A stretch of 13,627 nucleotides of DNA from Candidatus Altarchaeota archaeon (GCA_018815265.1 JAHIYG010000264.1:1-13627), one strand, 5' to 3'. Positions 1-7,011 are shown, counted from the first letter of the stretch. Made by a program: numbers and translations. Notes: generated from the letters alone by a model not told the origin.

Positions 1-455
1 ATGTCGTCCACATCGACTCTGAATTCGTTTTCCTCCCTCATGACGACGGGGACTGGCTTGCAGTGGGCAAACCAAACGCACGGCTTGTATGCCACATAAC
101 TTGGCTCAGGCACTATCACTTCATCGCCGGGATCCAATATCGCCCTGAAAGCCAAATCCAACGCCTCACTTGTTCCGGTCGTCACAAGAACCTGATTCTC
201 AGGATTGTATTTCATGGAATTCTCCCGATTCAGTTTCTCAGCAATCTTCTGCCTCAACTCAATCAAACCGTAGTTTGATGTGTAATTGTTAAAATCCTCC
301 TCAATCGCGGCGATAGCAGCCAACTTCATGGGGTCTGGTGTTGGGAAATCTGGCTCTCCAACGCCCAAACTAACCACGTCCTTCCTCTTTGACACAATGT
401 CAAAGAACTTCCTAATCCCTGAAAAAGGAATGTTTTTTACCCTCTCTGCAATCAT
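1..455 (-). CDS. Class I/II PLP-dependent aminotransferase, N-terminal part (gene runs off the window)
   Basis: This is the first ~151 residues of a fold-type I aminotransferase, probably aspartate- or aromatic-amino-acid-specific, which moves an amino group between an amino acid and a 2-oxo acid using pyridoxal phosphate. Reading the minus strand gives a start MIAERVKNIPFSGIRKFFD, then the family signatures SLGVGEPDFPTP (substrate-carboxylate region), NYTSNYGLIELRQKIA, VTTGTSEALDLAFRAI (PLP phosphate-binding stretch) and DPGDEVIVPEPSYVAY. The PLP lysine lies beyond the window. The start ATG at 455 follows a GAGGAGAT purine run and begins only 6 bases after the stop of the upstream Lrp-family gene, so the two are almost certainly cotranscribed. 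Archaeal aminotransferases are often paired with an Lrp-type regulator, which suggests amino-acid-responsive control. The family is clear; substrate preference cannot be read from this part. Confidence 0.93.
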   Translation of the reverse strand, partial: MIAERVKNIPFSGIRKFFDIVSKRKDVVSLGVGEPDFPTPDPMKLAAIAAIEEDFNNYTSNYGLIELRQKIAEKLNRENSMKYNPENQVLVTTGTSEALDLAFRAILDPGDEVIVPEPSYVAYKPCVWFAHCKPVPVVMREENEFRVDVDD

Positions 456-461
456 ATCTCC

Positions 462-941
462 TCAGCTCACCGGCAGGCGCCTCCTTTTAGCCTCATAAAA
501 TAATGCACCGTCTCTTTTGAACTCCTTAAGTATCACATGAGTGTAAGTGCCGGTCACAGATTTCATAGGAGCAAGTTTCTCCGTCACAAACTCGCTTATC
601 TCATCTATGTCCTCGGCGTGTACTGTAACCATCAAATCATATTTTCCGCTCATTATGAATACATCAGACACCCTCTTGTCCTTTGCTATTTCCGAACAAA
701 CCCTGTCAAAGCCGAACTTCTCCTGCGGCACAACCTTCACCTGTATCACAGCCACAGCTTTTTTGCCATTGACTTGTTTCCAGTCGACTGTAGCCCTAAA
801 GCCCCTGATAACCTTCTCATCCACTAGCTTTTTAATCTCCTTTTCGACAGCATCCTGTGTTTCCCCAAGCATCACAGCCAAATCCTTTACTGACGTGCGC
901 CCGTTATCATCCAAAAGCTCAAGTAACCTGATTCTATCCAT
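462..941 (-). CDS. Lrp/AsnC-family transcriptional regulator
   Basis: A 159-residue feast/famine regulator. The N-terminal winged helix-turn-helix (about residues 1-50: LLELLDDNGRTSVKDLAVML, then EKEIKKLVDEKVIRGFRA) binds DNA. The C-terminal RAM domain (about 60-145) carries the typical GKYDLMVTV strand and a TYTHVILKEFK strand and would bind an amino acid and drive oligomerisation. I prefer the start at 941 (MDRIRLLELL) because GGGGGTG lies 6 bases upstream as a Shine-Dalgarno-like site. An in-frame ATG at 956 (MGVYVMDR) would add five residues and is possible if the transcript has a very short leader. The gene directly precedes the aminotransferase, and a 21-base inverted repeat lies just upstream of it, which suggests autoregulation and control of the neighbouring gene. 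The effector is unknown. Confidence 0.92.
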   Translation of the reverse strand: MDRIRLLELLDDNGRTSVKDLAVMLGETQDAVEKEIKKLVDEKVIRGFRATVDWKQVNGKKAVAVIQVKVVPQEKFGFDRVCSEIAKDKRVSDVFIMSGKYDLMVTVHAEDIDEISEFVTEKLAPMKSVTGTYTHVILKEFKRDGALFYEAKRRRLPVS

Positions 942-956
942 TACATACACCCCCAT

Positions 957-977
957 GGAATGAAATATAATGATTCC
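957..977. promoter_or_regulatory. Inverted repeat at the Lrp gene promoter, candidate autoregulatory operator
   Basis: GGAATGA (957-963) and TGATTCC (971-977) form 7-base inverted arms with one mismatch around the AT-rich spacer AATATAA. The site lies between the shared TATA-like box at 991-1000 and the Lrp start codons, over the transcription start expected near 969. Archaeal Lrp proteins bind AT-centred palindromes and commonly repress their own promoters by blocking polymerase. Binding by this particular protein is inferred. Confidence 0.5.
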
Positions 978-990
978 AAAATAAAAAGAG

Positions 991-1000
991 GATTTAAATC
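991..1000. promoter_or_regulatory. TATA-like box between the Lrp gene and the divergent unknown gene
   Basis: GATTTAAATC is a perfect 10-base palindrome whose TTTAAA core fits an archaeal TATA box in both directions. On the minus strand it predicts initiation near 969, 13 bases before ATG 956 and 28 before ATG 941. On the plus strand it predicts initiation near 1021, just inside the open frame that continues into the gene ending at 1666. It is read from sequence only. Confidence 0.5.
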
Positions 1001-1174
1001 GGTTAATCCTATTTTTACCATCAAATAGGAAAAGACCATAAACTGCTTAAGAAACCATCGCAGACAAATGAACCAGGGAAAACTACTGTCCATGACCAGA
1101 TAAGAGAAGTAGAGATTGGAAGAGTATTCTCCCCCACGACAGTTCACATATCATTCATACGCCCTGAAGAGGGT

Positions 1175-1666
1175 GTGGAACTAAAAAAGATCGGAAAAAG
1201 AATAATCAGACACCCCAATAAATGCCTTAGAAGAGGATACGCCAAAGGACAGAGTCAGGAGGATTACACAGGATGGAGTGAAAAAACTGCACACCTCTCC
1301 TTTGACATTGCGCACCTATCAGGCGTTGATGGAGTAGTCCATGATGTCCTGGCAGTAACAGAAGTTTCAAGCATATCTGAGGCAGCAAACAACAGGCCAG
1401 CCGACAATCCTGTGTCGACTGCGGCACCCATACAAGATCATGAACGGCGAATAAGAACATGGCTTTACGTTGACGAAGAGGGAAACCTACTAAAACTTAA
1501 AAGTCGCAAAGATTCCACTCTAGCGTCTCAATTTCTTTCAGACGAATCCTACGAGCAATTAGCTAGATTCACCTACTCTGCGGGGATAGTTGGGAGAATA
1601 CCCTACAACAAAGAACTACGGATACAAGCTGTAGGAGATGACTTCATCGACTACCCTGTCCCTTAA
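1175..1666 (+). CDS. Hypothetical protein; reading frame open upstream to 1007
   Basis: I do not recognise this protein. From GTG 1175 it is 163 residues, soluble and mixed in charge, with no membrane segment or cysteine motif. The same frame is open without a stop back to 1007 and would add about 56 residues, including EVEIGRVFSPTTVHISFIRP, which reads like real protein sequence. No ATG, GTG or TTG occurs in that extension. The true start may therefore be a rare codon such as CTG at 1043, or there may be a one-base slip: ATGs at 1068 and 1092 lie in another frame and would join this one if one base were added near 1098. A possible TATA-like CATATCAT near 1147 could alternatively serve GTG 1175 as a leaderless start. 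It is divergent from the Lrp gene and convergent with the gene at 1703-2623. Confidence 0.55.
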   Translation: MELKKIGKRIIRHPNKCLRRGYAKGQSQEDYTGWSEKTAHLSFDIAHLSGVDGVVHDVLAVTEVSSISEAANNRPADNPVSTAAPIQDHERRIRTWLYVDEEGNLLKLKSRKDSTLASQFLSDESYEQLARFTYSAGIVGRIPYNKELRIQAVGDDFIDYPVP

Positions 1667-1677
1667 ACGCAGGGACA
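1657..1677. terminator. Small hairpin at the end of the hypothetical gene
   Basis: TGTCCC (1657-1662) and GGGACA (1672-1677) form a 6-bp stem around a 9-base loop that contains the stop codon at 1664-1666. It sits in the 36-base gap between two convergent genes. The plus-strand sequence after it is A-rich rather than T-rich, so termination is uncertain; the hairpin may only define transcript ends. Confidence 0.3.
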
Positions 1678-1702
1678 AAAATAAATCAATCCAAATAACC
1701 AC

Positions 1703-2623
1703 TCAGTTAGGATGAACTACTGTGGAATTTCCTTTAGCCTCCAGCCTGACCATGCTGCGCCGTAACATATACCCTAACACAACTGCATTTTCAACTTTCC
1801 CGCCGTCAACACCCATCAACTCACTGATGTCCACTCCCTTTTTTCTAGAGATTATCCCCAGGGTTTTTTCTGCGCGCTCGCCCAAAAGCGTTGTCTCCTG
1901 CGACACATCACTTCTGCCTTCTCTCAGACAAAGATATAGGCTTCTCCTATTCCTGTCATCAACCAGGATGACATCATCGACTGCAGCCAAATACCCTATC
2001 CCCGCAGCAACCATGAAAATCATTTCCTTCTCAGAAGGCACACCCAACTCTGTTTTTTCATAAACTCTATCAATCAAATCCGAAAGCGTAATCTTCAGAG
2101 CATAGCGGGAAATATCTCCTAACACCTCCCCTGCAGTCTTTCCTATCTCACGGTCTACACCCTCCGGTTCCCTGCCGAATGTCTCAGCCCTACGGTGCAT
2201 GCCATACCCAAACGCCTTCCTCATGGCTTGAGTTTTTCTCGCCTCAAAATCAGAATCTATTATTGCCCAATCAGAAACAAACCCATGCGGGTCATAACTT
2301 TTTATCAACTGCATATCCTCTCCTGTAGGGTACTCACTAGTTGGTTGGACAAACTCATGAAACAGTGTCTTAGTCACATGGCCCTCCTGTGCAAGCCACC
2401 CCAATGCCATAAGCGCCATAGGCTCTGACCCCCTCCTATGGAGCACATCCAATTTTGAAACCCTCTGCTCCCCCTCCTTTAGTATCTGATGTATCCTACC
2501 TGAAACCACAGCCAACCTAGAACCTAAATCCCCAACATTCACTTTTTGAAGGGACGGCAGACTTGTGAAGTCAGTGCCTGCGAGGTCATGGGATTGCAAA
2601 TCAATGCTTTTAGCCGTTATCAT
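1703..2623 (-). CDS. Uncharacterised protein with winged-helix-like segments at both ends
   Basis: A 306-residue protein whose family I do not recognise. Two stretches resemble winged-helix folds. One is at residues 50-90, with the recognition-like LMALGWLAQEGHV, a pattern seen in archaeal winged-helix proteins of the GWLAREGKI type. The other is near residues 248-297, where GVDISELMGVDGGKVENAVV and GYMLRRSMVRLE follow the same helix-helix-wing order. The middle (about 110-240) is helical and charged, with MVAAGIGYLAAVDDVILVDD as its only long hydrophobic run. There is no signal peptide. A DNA-binding or scaffold role is inferred from the two segments. The start at 2623 is supported by TTTATATT about 30 bases upstream, implying a nearly leaderless message. 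It is transcribed divergently from the ~812-residue gene, so the pair may act together or one may regulate the other. Confidence 0.75.
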   Translation of the reverse strand: MITAKSIDLQSHDLAGTDFTSLPSLQKVNVGDLGSRLAVVSGRIHQILKEGEQRVSKLDVLHRRGSEPMALMALGWLAQEGHVTKTLFHEFVQPTSEYPTGEDMQLIKSYDPHGFVSDWAIIDSDFEARKTQAMRKAFGYGMHRRAETFGREPEGVDREIGKTAGEVLGDISRYALKITLSDLIDRVYEKTELGVPSEKEMIFMVAAGIGYLAAVDDVILVDDRNRRSLYLCLREGRSDVSQETTLLGERAEKTLGIISRKKGVDISELMGVDGGKVENAVVLGYMLRRSMVRLEAKGNSTVVHPN

Positions 2624-2647
2624 AGTCCTATCATATGGGGAATGTTG

Positions 2648-2658
2648 GAAATATAAAC
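2648..2658. promoter_or_regulatory. Shared TATA-like box between two divergent unknown genes
   Basis: GAAATATAAAC reads as a TATA box on both strands (AAATATAAA forward, TTTATATTT reverse). Its centre, about 2653, is 27 bases before ATG 2680 on the plus strand and 30 bases before ATG 2623 on the minus strand. It lies inside the N-terminal extension obtained if the plus gene is started at 2635, which is why I prefer 2680. Confidence 0.55.
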
Positions 2659-2679
2659 CCGTCTATCGCAAATCTTACT

Positions 2680-5118
2680 ATGGTTCAGAACCACATGGGC
2701 CCAGACCAGATACCTCGCCCTCAAAGGCAGGATTTGGCATCCCAGCTTGCAGCCCCAGACTCGTTTCCTGGAAGAATAAGCACCATACAGATTGGGGAGG
2801 ACCTGTTGGCTACCCACCCAGACGGCACATTAAAAAACACATCGGCATGCCTATTCCTCAGACAAAAAGGCCTGATAGACCACAACTTCATAGTGGCATC
2901 CAGGCCAAACCACGCTGCAGGAGCCATAAAAATGGCGTTTCTAATGGCATACCTGCATGGTGAAGGAATGGATATCCCGCAGCTGGGCATATCCAAAGAC
3001 AAACCACCCTCTGAGGAACAACTGGGGATTCTCCAGCGCATATTCATGGGTGAAAAAATAAATGACGTAACCCGGGATACACTAGAACCTGTTAACACTG
3101 CTGCAAATAAATACGGTGAATTAGCACTCAAATCATACATCCCAATCGTAATGAGAGGATTCAAAGACAAGAAGGAAATATGCATCAGACAAGATGGGGA
3201 GACCAACATCGGCCAGGTTGAGGAGGCAATCAGAATACTCTCCCAAGACATGGGTTACCCATCATCCCAAATAAAAGTCATAGCTTCCCAACCCAAAATT
3301 TCAGAGAACCTCAGAGAATATTTCGAAAAAAAAGGAGAATTATTCAGACTCTACCCGCCGACTGGGACAAAAGAGGCGCAGACCGAATTCATAAATCACT
3401 CAGCCATAAAAACCACACACGGTATCAAACTCTACTACGCAGCAGGCACTGGGGAGCGCCTACTGACTGAAGAAAGCATGAGGGATATAGTGGATGGATA
3501 CTTGACAGGTAGCGTAGACAGGCAACAATTGGGCAGGCAATTAAACGATTTACTTGGAAAATACGGCACAAGAAACAGGATGGGTGTAAGCAACCTCTCC
3601 CTATACATGGTTGACCCCAGCCACTTTGGCATAGAAGACATCAGGGAAGCCCACTCAACAGCCACTGAAAGGGAAGGAGCAGACTACAAACACACAGACG
3701 CAAAGCTTAAGCAGGTGCTTTCGACTATGATGCAGAAATACCATGATGCAACCGCTGAGGGATACCATACAGACGACGTCTCAGACAGTGAATGGCGGCA
3801 TAAAATGTACACCCGCCTCATGGGATTGCATGAGGTTCAAAGGCCTGAGGAGATGAAGATTGGATTAAGCAAAGAATACGTTGGGGAGGTAAGATGGCTT
3901 CCCGGCGCGACAGTAGTACCTAACCCTCACTTTAAGGGGGGGTGGGACCTGCATTACCTGCCAGAAACCGGGACACATGAGAAGACGATAATACAGGACT
4001 TCGGAGACTACTGCAAGAGAAAGGGATTGAAGCTGGAGCATATAAACGTGGGCAGGGTTGTGGAATCACTTTCTAAACGGGAAAAACAACACCCCGACGA
4101 GTTAAGGGAAGTCTATGTCGTGGAATGGAAGGTGCAAGGCGACAAATCAAACAGGGTAGACCTACTACGGCGCCAAAAATGGGATGAACAATACTACCTG
4201 CTCGCACTGGAATTCGACTTAGGCGAAAAAGGCATAAGACTATGGGGCCCACACAAGCAGAAAGTTGAAAGAGATGAAGGCAGACTCAAATACGACGACA
4301 ATGGAAGGCCCTACTTGGAGCGGGAATGGGGAAGACTATATGCTAGGCCATTAACCCGCGATGAAGCAAGGAATCTGACATTGGAATATCAGGAGTTCGT
4401 ACTACACCGAAACAAGTTTGAGGTGGCGCTATTCCCAACCCACCCTGAAGTCCAAGTCACAGTGCCTGTGAAAGACAGAGGACCGATTGTCGGAGACTAT
4501 GAAACATACTTTTTCATAAGAAGCTACGTAAACGGCGTTGCAGTAGACAAAATACCAGAAACCAAACTAGGCAACCCGGAATTCACCAAAAAACTAGTGC
4601 GTCTGATGGGTGTCGAAGCCGCACACAACGCCATAGTCGGGCGGATTAACCCATTGACTGGAGAGCACATATACGGCGACGGAGACGAAATAATACAGTT
4701 CAACAAACCCCTAACAGATGATGACTCCATGCCTGCTGGCTACATACGACCCGAAGAAACATCCGTGTTGGGCGATGTAGACAGTCCAATGTCACGATAC
4801 ACTCCCGGCTTTGCCAGATGGATTACTAGATTACTCCAAAAGGCAAAGGCTCAAGGCCTCTCAGCAAAAGATTTGCAAGAAATAGCGAAAGAATACTCTA
4901 CTGCATTCCATGATGAAATGGTGAGTGTGCGAAAGAGAGTGTCTGAAAAACCCGGAATAAGGAACATGTTCCAATACCTCTCTCCTACAGTTGGCGAAGA
5001 AAGATACCAATGGCCAAGCTGCAGATACCTCGTACCCAAAGCAATAGACCGCCTCATGTCAACAGACATAAACGAACTGACAAGAAACCTACAATCCCAT
5101 ATACAGATGCCAGATTAG
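2680..5118 (+). CDS. Large uncharacterised protein (~812 residues)
   Basis: I do not recognise this protein. It is soluble and charged, with no signal peptide, clear membrane helix, cysteine cluster or P-loop. From ATG 2680 (MVQNHMGPDQ) it has 812 residues; an in-frame ATG at 2635 would add 15, but the likely TATA box lies between the two. Visible segments are a helical N-terminal part containing NHAAGAIKMAFLMAYLHG, a middle with WLPGATVVPNPHFKGGWDLH and YVVEWKVQGDKSNRVDLLRR, and a C-terminal part with HNAIVGRINPLTGEHIYGDG followed by DEIIQF (about residues 649-672). That last stretch faintly recalls the catalytic and metal-binding loops of kinase-like folds (H..N, then an acidic D), but the match is weak and I do not assign an activity. 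The stop overlaps the asd stop by 4 bases in a tail-to-tail arrangement. Codon use matches the neighbours, so recent transfer is not evident. Confidence 0.8.
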   Translation: MVQNHMGPDQIPRPQRQDLASQLAAPDSFPGRISTIQIGEDLLATHPDGTLKNTSACLFLRQKGLIDHNFIVASRPNHAAGAIKMAFLMAYLHGEGMDIPQLGISKDKPPSEEQLGILQRIFMGEKINDVTRDTLEPVNTAANKYGELALKSYIPIVMRGFKDKKEICIRQDGETNIGQVEEAIRILSQDMGYPSSQIKVIASQPKISENLREYFEKKGELFRLYPPTGTKEAQTEFINHSAIKTTHGIKLYYAAGTGERLLTEESMRDIVDGYLTGSVDRQQLGRQLNDLLGKYGTRNRMGVSNLSLYMVDPSHFGIEDIREAHSTATEREGADYKHTDAKLKQVLSTMMQKYHDATAEGYHTDDVSDSEWRHKMYTRLMGLHEVQRPEEMKIGLSKEYVGEVRWLPGATVVPNPHFKGGWDLHYLPETGTHEKTIIQDFGDYCKRKGLKLEHINVGRVVESLSKREKQHPDELREVYVVEWKVQGDKSNRVDLLRRQKWDEQYYLLALEFDLGEKGIRLWGPHKQKVERDEGRLKYDDNGRPYLEREWGRLYARPLTRDEARNLTLEYQEFVLHRNKFEVALFPTHPEVQVTVPVKDRGPIVGDYETYFFIRSYVNGVAVDKIPETKLGNPEFTKKLVRLMGVEAAHNAIVGRINPLTGEHIYGDGDEIIQFNKPLTDDDSMPAGYIRPEETSVLGDVDSPMSRYTPGFARWITRLLQKAKAQGLSAKDLQEIAKEYSTAFHDEMVSVRKRVSEKPGIRNMFQYLSPTVGEERYQWPSCRYLVPKAIDRLMSTDINELTRNLQSHIQMPD

Positions 5119-6218
5119 ATGAGTTTCTTCTTCACAGCCAACTCAGCATTCAGTATTCCGCCGCCTGCAGCACCCCTTACAGTGTTGTGCGACAATCCGA
5201 CGAACCGTATGTCAAACACGTTACACGGCCTTACCCTTCCAACAACCACAGCCATCGCCTTATCGATATCTCTGTCCTTCCTCGGCTGCGGCCTGTTGTT
5301 TTCTGCGATGTAGATAATCGGCTGCTTAGGTGCAGACGGTAAATCCAACTCCTGAGGCAACGCCTTAAAACCACTCCAAATCGAAAGTATCTCCTCAAGA
5401 GACGGCTTCTTCTCTTTAAAGCCCAAACTAACGCATGCGGTATGGCCGTCGACAACGGGAACCCTGTTGCAGTGGGCTGAAACCTTCATGGAGTCACTAT
5501 TGACGAACCTCCCATCCTTTATACTTCCAAGTATCTTCAAAGGCTCCTTCTCACTCTTCTCCTCCTCACCACCGATGTAGGGTATTATGTTGTCGACAAT
5601 ATCCAATGAAGCAACGCCGGGGTATCCGGCACCTGACACCGCCTGCAAGGTAGTCAAAATCATCCTGTCCACACTGTAACCCTCCTTAATCAGGGCGTAC
5701 ACTGGAGTCAAGTAACTTTGTAGGCTGCAGTTCGGCTTCACAACAATGAAACCCCTACTCCAACCATGATTCTTTTTCTGCGCAGGTATTATGTCCAGAT
5801 GGCGGGGGTTGATTTCTGGTATCAGCATCGGAACATCATCAGTCCACCTGTGCGCTGAAGAGTTTGAAAACACCGGCATACCATGCGATGCATACTCGCA
5901 TTCAAGCGCCCTGACCCTCTCCTTGTCCATTTCGACTGCAGAGAATATGAAATCGCATTCGCCTTCCGCCTCGCCGACTTTAGCTGCGTCAAAGACCATC
6001 AAATCTTTCACAGACTCAGGTATGGGCGAAGTCATCTGCCACCTGCCAGCGACTGCCTCAGAGTATTTCTTCCCAGCACTCCTCTCAGACGCCGCGACAA
6101 AAACAACATTAAACCAGGGGTGACCCTCCAAAAGACGCACATAATTCTGACCCACCATCCCAGTGGCACCAATCACTCCAACATTGAGTTTTTCCATTGC
6201 AAAGCCGGCAGATATCAT
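5115..6218 (-). CDS. asd: Aspartate-semialdehyde dehydrogenase, archaeal/fungal type
   Basis: This enzyme reduces 4-aspartyl phosphate to aspartate semialdehyde with NADPH, the branch point to lysine, threonine, methionine and isoleucine. It has 367 residues, normal for the family. The N-terminal Rossmann motif is GVIGATGMVGQ (residues 14-24), SAVEMD follows in the cofactor domain, the catalytic cysteine is in VVKPNCSLQS (C164), and NRVPVVDGHT contains the conserved histidine near 259. GYPGVASLD and GAAGGGILNAE are further signatures. The start is either ATG 6218 or the in-frame ATG 6197 (MEKLNVGVIG), which is nearer the usual N terminus; neither has a clear Shine-Dalgarno site. The region just upstream folds into several stems and may be a regulatory leader. 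The stop overlaps that of the large unknown gene by TTAG. Confidence 0.96.
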   Translation of the reverse strand: MISAGFAMEKLNVGVIGATGMVGQNYVRLLEGHPWFNVVFVAASERSAGKKYSEAVAGRWQMTSPIPESVKDLMVFDAAKVGEAEGECDFIFSAVEMDKERVRALECEYASHGMPVFSNSSAHRWTDDVPMLIPEINPRHLDIIPAQKKNHGWSRGFIVVKPNCSLQSYLTPVYALIKEGYSVDRMILTTLQAVSGAGYPGVASLDIVDNIIPYIGGEEEKSEKEPLKILGSIKDGRFVNSDSMKVSAHCNRVPVVDGHTACVSLGFKEKKPSLEEILSIWSGFKALPQELDLPSAPKQPIIYIAENNRPQPRKDRDIDKAMAVVVGRVRPCNVFDIRFVGLSHNTVRGAAGGGILNAELAVKKKLI

Positions 6219-6340
6219 TTTCTTTCTCGCAGGATAATGCCGACTAATTACCCTGCGACTTGCAACTGAGCTTTAACTCAGGCGTGTGTCCGAGCATTGC
6301 TCGGCCACATTGCAAGTGCCAACACCCCCCAAGGGGGTGT
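6219..6340 (-). ncRNA. Folded leader RNA upstream of asd (candidate cis-regulatory element)
   Basis: Read on the minus strand, this gap folds almost completely. Hairpin A: ACACCCCC/GGGGGTGT with a 3-base loop (6340-6322). Then a three-way junction is closed by ACTTGCAA (6317-6310) with TTGCAAGT (6265-6258). Inside are arm B, UGUG-G-CCGAGC / GCUCGG-A-CACA with loop AAU (6309-6285), and arm C, CUGAG/CUCAG with loop UUAAAG (6281-6266), separated by CGC. Finally hairpin D: CGCAGGGUAAU (6257-6247) with AUUAUCCUGCG (6238-6228), 11 pairs with one G-U and an 8-base loop, ending 9 bases before the asd ATG. The G-U pair and the G-A mismatch exist only in the minus-strand RNA (C-A and C-U on the other strand), which favours that orientation. 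A TATA-like box at 6357-6366 would start the transcript near 6336-6340. I recognise no known riboswitch class; function is inferred from structure and position. Confidence 0.6.
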
Positions 6341-6356
6341 ATGGTTCTTTATCTTC

Positions 6357-6366
6357 CAAATATAAG
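6357..6366 (-). promoter_or_regulatory. TATA-like box for the asd leader transcript
   Basis: On the minus strand CTTATATTTGG covers this site. Initiation about 26 bases downstream falls at the 5' edge of the folded leader, giving an asd message with a leader of roughly 120 nt. A weaker TAATTA at 6245-6250 lies inside the folded region and could drive a leaderless asd message from ATG 6218 instead. Confidence 0.45.
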
Positions 6367-6374
6367 AAATCCCC

Positions 6375-6385
6375 AAATAAAAAGC
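6375..6385 (-). terminator. T-rich tract after the PHP gene
   Basis: Directly after the PHP stop codon (TAG, 6390-6388) the minus strand reads GGGGCTTTTTATTTGG. A T-run without a hairpin is the usual archaeal termination signal. It lies just before the TATA-like box for asd, consistent with asd having its own promoter. Confidence 0.45.
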
Positions 6386-6387
6386 CC

Positions 6388-7011
6388 CTACATCCTCTTT
6401 TTTATTCTCCTCCTAAGTGCTCCTACTCCATGGTTTAGTAGGAGTTCGATTTTTGGCTTAGACTGGATTTTCACCTGCCCAGAAAGCAGGGCTTTTCTAA
6501 AGTCTTTCTCAAATGCGACCTTCACAGAACCCACTTCCTTTAATGCGTGGGCGTCTGAGCCCCCAACCATCGGAATCCCAACATCCCTACAAACATTTAT
6601 TGGATCTCTGATGTTTCCAAACGTATGGCCGTTGACAACCTCCACCGCGTCAAATTCGACTTCAGCAATCAAATCGCCAACGCCTTTCCTTATCTTGTCA
6701 AAGGGGTGGGCGGCGACAGCCAAACCCCCCAACGCATGTATCCTCTCAACAGTCTCCTTCGCAGACAAGTCCCTGTCTACTTTTTTCTCCACATACAATG
6801 CCAATATGTGCCCATCTTTTGATGAAACCTCCATACCAGGTATTACCTCAAAATCAGGCGTCGCATAATTCAGCGCTTCAAGAGAACCCATTATTTCGTC
6901 GTGGTCCGTGATTGCAATACCCCCCAGGAAAGTCTTTGCATAAGATACCATCTGTAATGGGGTCGAATCACCATCTGAAAACGTGGAATGACAATGGAGC
7001 TCGTAATACAT
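6388..7011 (-). CDS. PHP-domain metal-dependent phosphoesterase
   Basis: A 207-residue single-domain PHP protein of the small TrpH/YciV-like group, which hydrolyse nucleotide or other phosphoester bonds with two or three bound metals. The metal-binding motifs are in order: ELHCHSTFSDGD (H6, H8, D13), ITDHDE (D36, H37, D38), GMEVSS (E61), GHILAL (H68), AAHPFD (H102) and GGSDAH (D153, H155). The catalytic set looks complete, so it is probably active; the substrate cannot be told. The C terminus is basic (GALRRRIKKRM). The start ATG at 7011 lies ~25 bases from a TATA-like box shared with the divergent hydB, suggesting a leaderless message. The next gene on the strand, asd, seems to have its own promoter and folded leader. 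Confidence 0.93.
   Translation of the reverse strand: MYYELHCHSTFSDGDSTPLQMVSYAKTFLGGIAITDHDEIMGSLEALNYATPDFEVIPGMEVSSKDGHILALYVEKKVDRDLSAKETVERIHALGGLAVAAHPFDKIRKGVGDLIAEVEFDAVEVVNGHTFGNIRDPINVCRDVGIPMVGGSDAHALKEVGSVKVAFEKDFRKALLSGQVKIQSKPKIELLLNHGVGALRRRIKKRM

Noticed and set aside
941..1147. A 68-residue minus-strand frame overlapping the Lrp promoter
   Set aside because: It covers the inverted repeat, the TATA-like box and the open plus-strand frame, and its residue content is unlike a real protein.
2565..2963. A 132-residue plus-strand frame across the divergent promoter
   Set aside because: It overlaps both real starts and the TATA-like box in another frame, with basic Pro-rich content typical of a shadow.
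6228..6340. A tRNA-like cloverleaf or known purine-type riboswitch in the asd leader
   Set aside because: The junction has three arms, no T-loop or anticodon-like stem and no CCA-proximal features. The two hairpin loops (AAU and UUAAAG) do not make a convincing kissing pair as in purine riboswitches.
6260..6868. A 202-residue plus-strand frame across the asd leader and PHP gene
   Set aside because: It is antisense to the PHP gene, which carries a complete set of metal-binding motifs, and the frame is Ser/Pro/Thr-rich as expected for a shadow.
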